Of a stretch of 7,959 nt of DNA, positions 6,623 to 7,959 are shown piece by piece. Positions within the stretch are counted from its first letter, which is position 1. The number at the start of each line of letters is the position of its first letter. A program made the translations under genes and the position numbers. This DNA comes from an uncultured Chromatiaceae bacterium (GTDB lineage Bacteria; Pseudomonadota; Gammaproteobacteria; Enterobacterales; Alteromonadaceae), in NCBI GenBank assembly GCA_946481195.1, contig CAMLNG010000157.1, forward strand, positions 1 through 7,959, written 5' to 3'. Below the pieces are notes generated by a model. The model saw only the letters and a program-made list of their open reading frames with translations. It was not told the origin of the DNA and ran no database searches.

Positions 6623-7959
6623 GAAAAGGCACAGCTCGTCAGGCTAAAGCCCGTAAACAACCAACGTTAATCAGCTGGCGTTTTGCCTTTGTTGTGCTGT
6701 CGTTGTCCACTATTTTTGTTGGCCTGATTGCCCGCGCTGCATATCTGCAGGTGATTGAGCCGGATAAATTAATTGAACAGGGTGATTTACGCTCGCTGCG
6801 CGTCAAATCAGACGAAGTGCTGCGTGGCATGATCACCGACCGCAATGGTGAAGAGCTTGCCGTCAGTGTGCCGGTAGAATCGATTTATGCCGATTCCAAA
6901 ATGGTCATCGAAGCCGGTGCGAACAAGGACCAGCGCCGCTGGCACGCCTTAGCAGAAATGCTGCAAATTACACCGGAAGAGCTGACGAAAAAAATCGCCA
7001 CTGACAAGAAAAAACGCTACGTCTATCTGCAACGTCAAGCCAGTCCGGCTACTGTGGACTACATCCGTAAGTTAAAAGTGCCGGGCGTGTACTTTAAACA
7101 GGAATCGAAACGTTATTATCCGGCCGGTGAAGTGGCCGCGCATATCCTTGGTTTTACCAATGTCGACGACCATGGGGTTGAAGGCGTGGAACGCCAGTAC
7201 GACAGCATTTTAAAAGGCACCCCAGGTCGCAAGCTGGTGCGTAAAGACGCCAAAGGCCGTGAAATTGAAGTGCTGGAACAAGAAGAATCTACAGCGTCCC
7301 GCAATCTGCAGTTATCAATTGACCAGCGTATTCAGGCGGTGGCTTATCGCGAGCTGAAAAAAGCGGTGCTGACTTACGGTGCTGCATCTGGTTCGCTGGT
7401 GATGGTTGATGTGCACACCGGTGAAGTGCTGGCGATGGTTAATAGCCCGTCCTTTAATCCAAATAACCGGAAAAATACACCGATCCACCGTTATCGCAAC
7501 CGGGCTATTACTGACACTTTTGAACCAGGTTCCACGATTAAACCATTACCGGTGCTGGCCGCGCTGGAAAACGGCACTGCCAATATGAATACAGTGATTG
7601 CCACAGGCCATGGTGCTATTGCCGTCGGCGGTGGCCGGGTGCGGGATACCAATGGTTATGGCGACCTGGACCTGACCGGTATTATGCGCAAATCGTCCAA
7701 TATTGGTGTGACCAGACTGGCGCTGGGGATGCCGCACGAAGATTTACTCAATATGTATTATCAAATGGGCCTGGGTTCTGAAACCGGTTTGGGTTTGATT
7801 GGTGAAAGTGCCGGTATGTTGCGTGAACAGGCGCGTTGGTCGGACTTCGAACGGGCGACTTTGTCGTTCGGCTATGGTCTGTCTGTGACAACTGTACAAA
7901 TGGCAAGGGTGTATTCAGCCATTGCCAACGGTGGTGTGGTACGGCCGCTGACTTTATTA
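6619..7959 (+). CDS. ftsI: Peptidoglycan D,D-transpeptidase FtsI (PBP3), cut by the window edge
   Basis: The frame is open for 447 codons from the ATG at 6619 to the last base; the rest (about 140 residues by comparison with E. coli FtsI, 588) lies outside. FtsI crosslinks septal peptidoglycan and is a beta-lactam target. A basic cytoplasmic start (1-18) is followed by one membrane helix (about 20-40). The pedestal domain follows, with RGMITDRNGEELAVSVP (69-85) and RYYPAGEVAAHILGFTN (165-181). The transpeptidase domain starts near 230. The active-site motif STIK gives catalytic Ser305 and Lys308 in FEPGSTIKP, and the second motif is Ser359-Ser360-Asn361. The third motif (KTG) would fall beyond the edge. 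The start overlaps the ftsL stop (ATGA). I see no internal stop or frameshift. Confidence 0.97.
   Translation, partial: MRKGTARQAKARKQPTLISWRFAFVVLSLSTIFVGLIARAAYLQVIEPDKLIEQGDLRSLRVKSDEVLRGMITDRNGEELAVSVPVESIYADSKMVIEAGANKDQRRWHALAEMLQITPEELTKKIATDKKKRYVYLQRQASPATVDYIRKLKVPGVYFKQESKRYYPAGEVAAHILGFTNVDDHGVEGVERQYDSILKGTPGRKLVRKDAKGREIEVLEQEESTASRNLQLSIDQRIQAVAYRELKKAVLTYGAASGSLVMVDVHTGEVLAMVNSPSFNPNNRKNTPIHRYRNRAITDTFEPGSTIKPLPVLAALENGTANMNTVIATGHGAIAVGGGRVRDTNGYGDLDLTGIMRKSSNIGVTRLALGMPHEDLLNMYYQMGLGSETGLGLIGESAGMLREQARWSDFERATLSFGYGLSVTTVQMARVYSAIANGGVVRPLTLL

Overview
The window looks like chromosomal DNA from a gammaproteobacterium. The strongest clue is the start of the division and cell wall (dcw) cluster, in the order mraZ, rsmH, ftsL, ftsI. 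Its proteins closely resemble the Escherichia coli versions as I remember them. The GC-rich coding style and a Shewanella/Alteromonas-like RND pump suggest Alteromonadales or the Rheinheimera/Alishewanella group, but that placement is a guess.

Layout, all genes on the + strand. Positions 1-293 are a gene-free, AT-richer leader. It holds a perfect short dyad, a TATAAT box facing left and a weak promoter candidate facing right. Positions 294-4473 hold a two-gene efflux operon: an RND inner-membrane transporter, then its periplasmic adaptor, overlapping by 14 nt. A 21-bp hairpin followed by seven T's (4479-4540) ends this operon. It resembles the mobile REP-type palindromes of marine gammaproteobacteria. 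Positions 4541-4884 are the control region for the dcw cluster. This region holds two small hairpins, a pyrimidine tract that reads as TGGGA repeats on the minus strand, a TTGACA promoter, TGG-type MraZ boxes at 10-bp spacing, and eight GATC sites in 207 bp. From 4885 the dcw genes follow, each joined to the next by an ATGA stop/start overlap. ftsI is cut by the right edge after 447 codons.

How the genes work together. The RND protein and adaptor should form a proton-driven drug or metabolite pump that needs a TolC-type outer-membrane channel encoded elsewhere. The adaptor carries the RxxxLxxxxxxS hairpin-tip motif that fits such a partner. MraZ is the autorepressor of the dcw cluster, RsmH methylates 16S rRNA, FtsL is a divisome scaffold, and FtsI (PBP3) is the septal transpeptidase. 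The two operons appear functionally unrelated and are separated by the terminator.

I did not find an undescribed multi-gene system. The items most worth a second look are the control region in front of mraZ, the repeat-like terminator, and the altered proton-relay residues of the RND pump.
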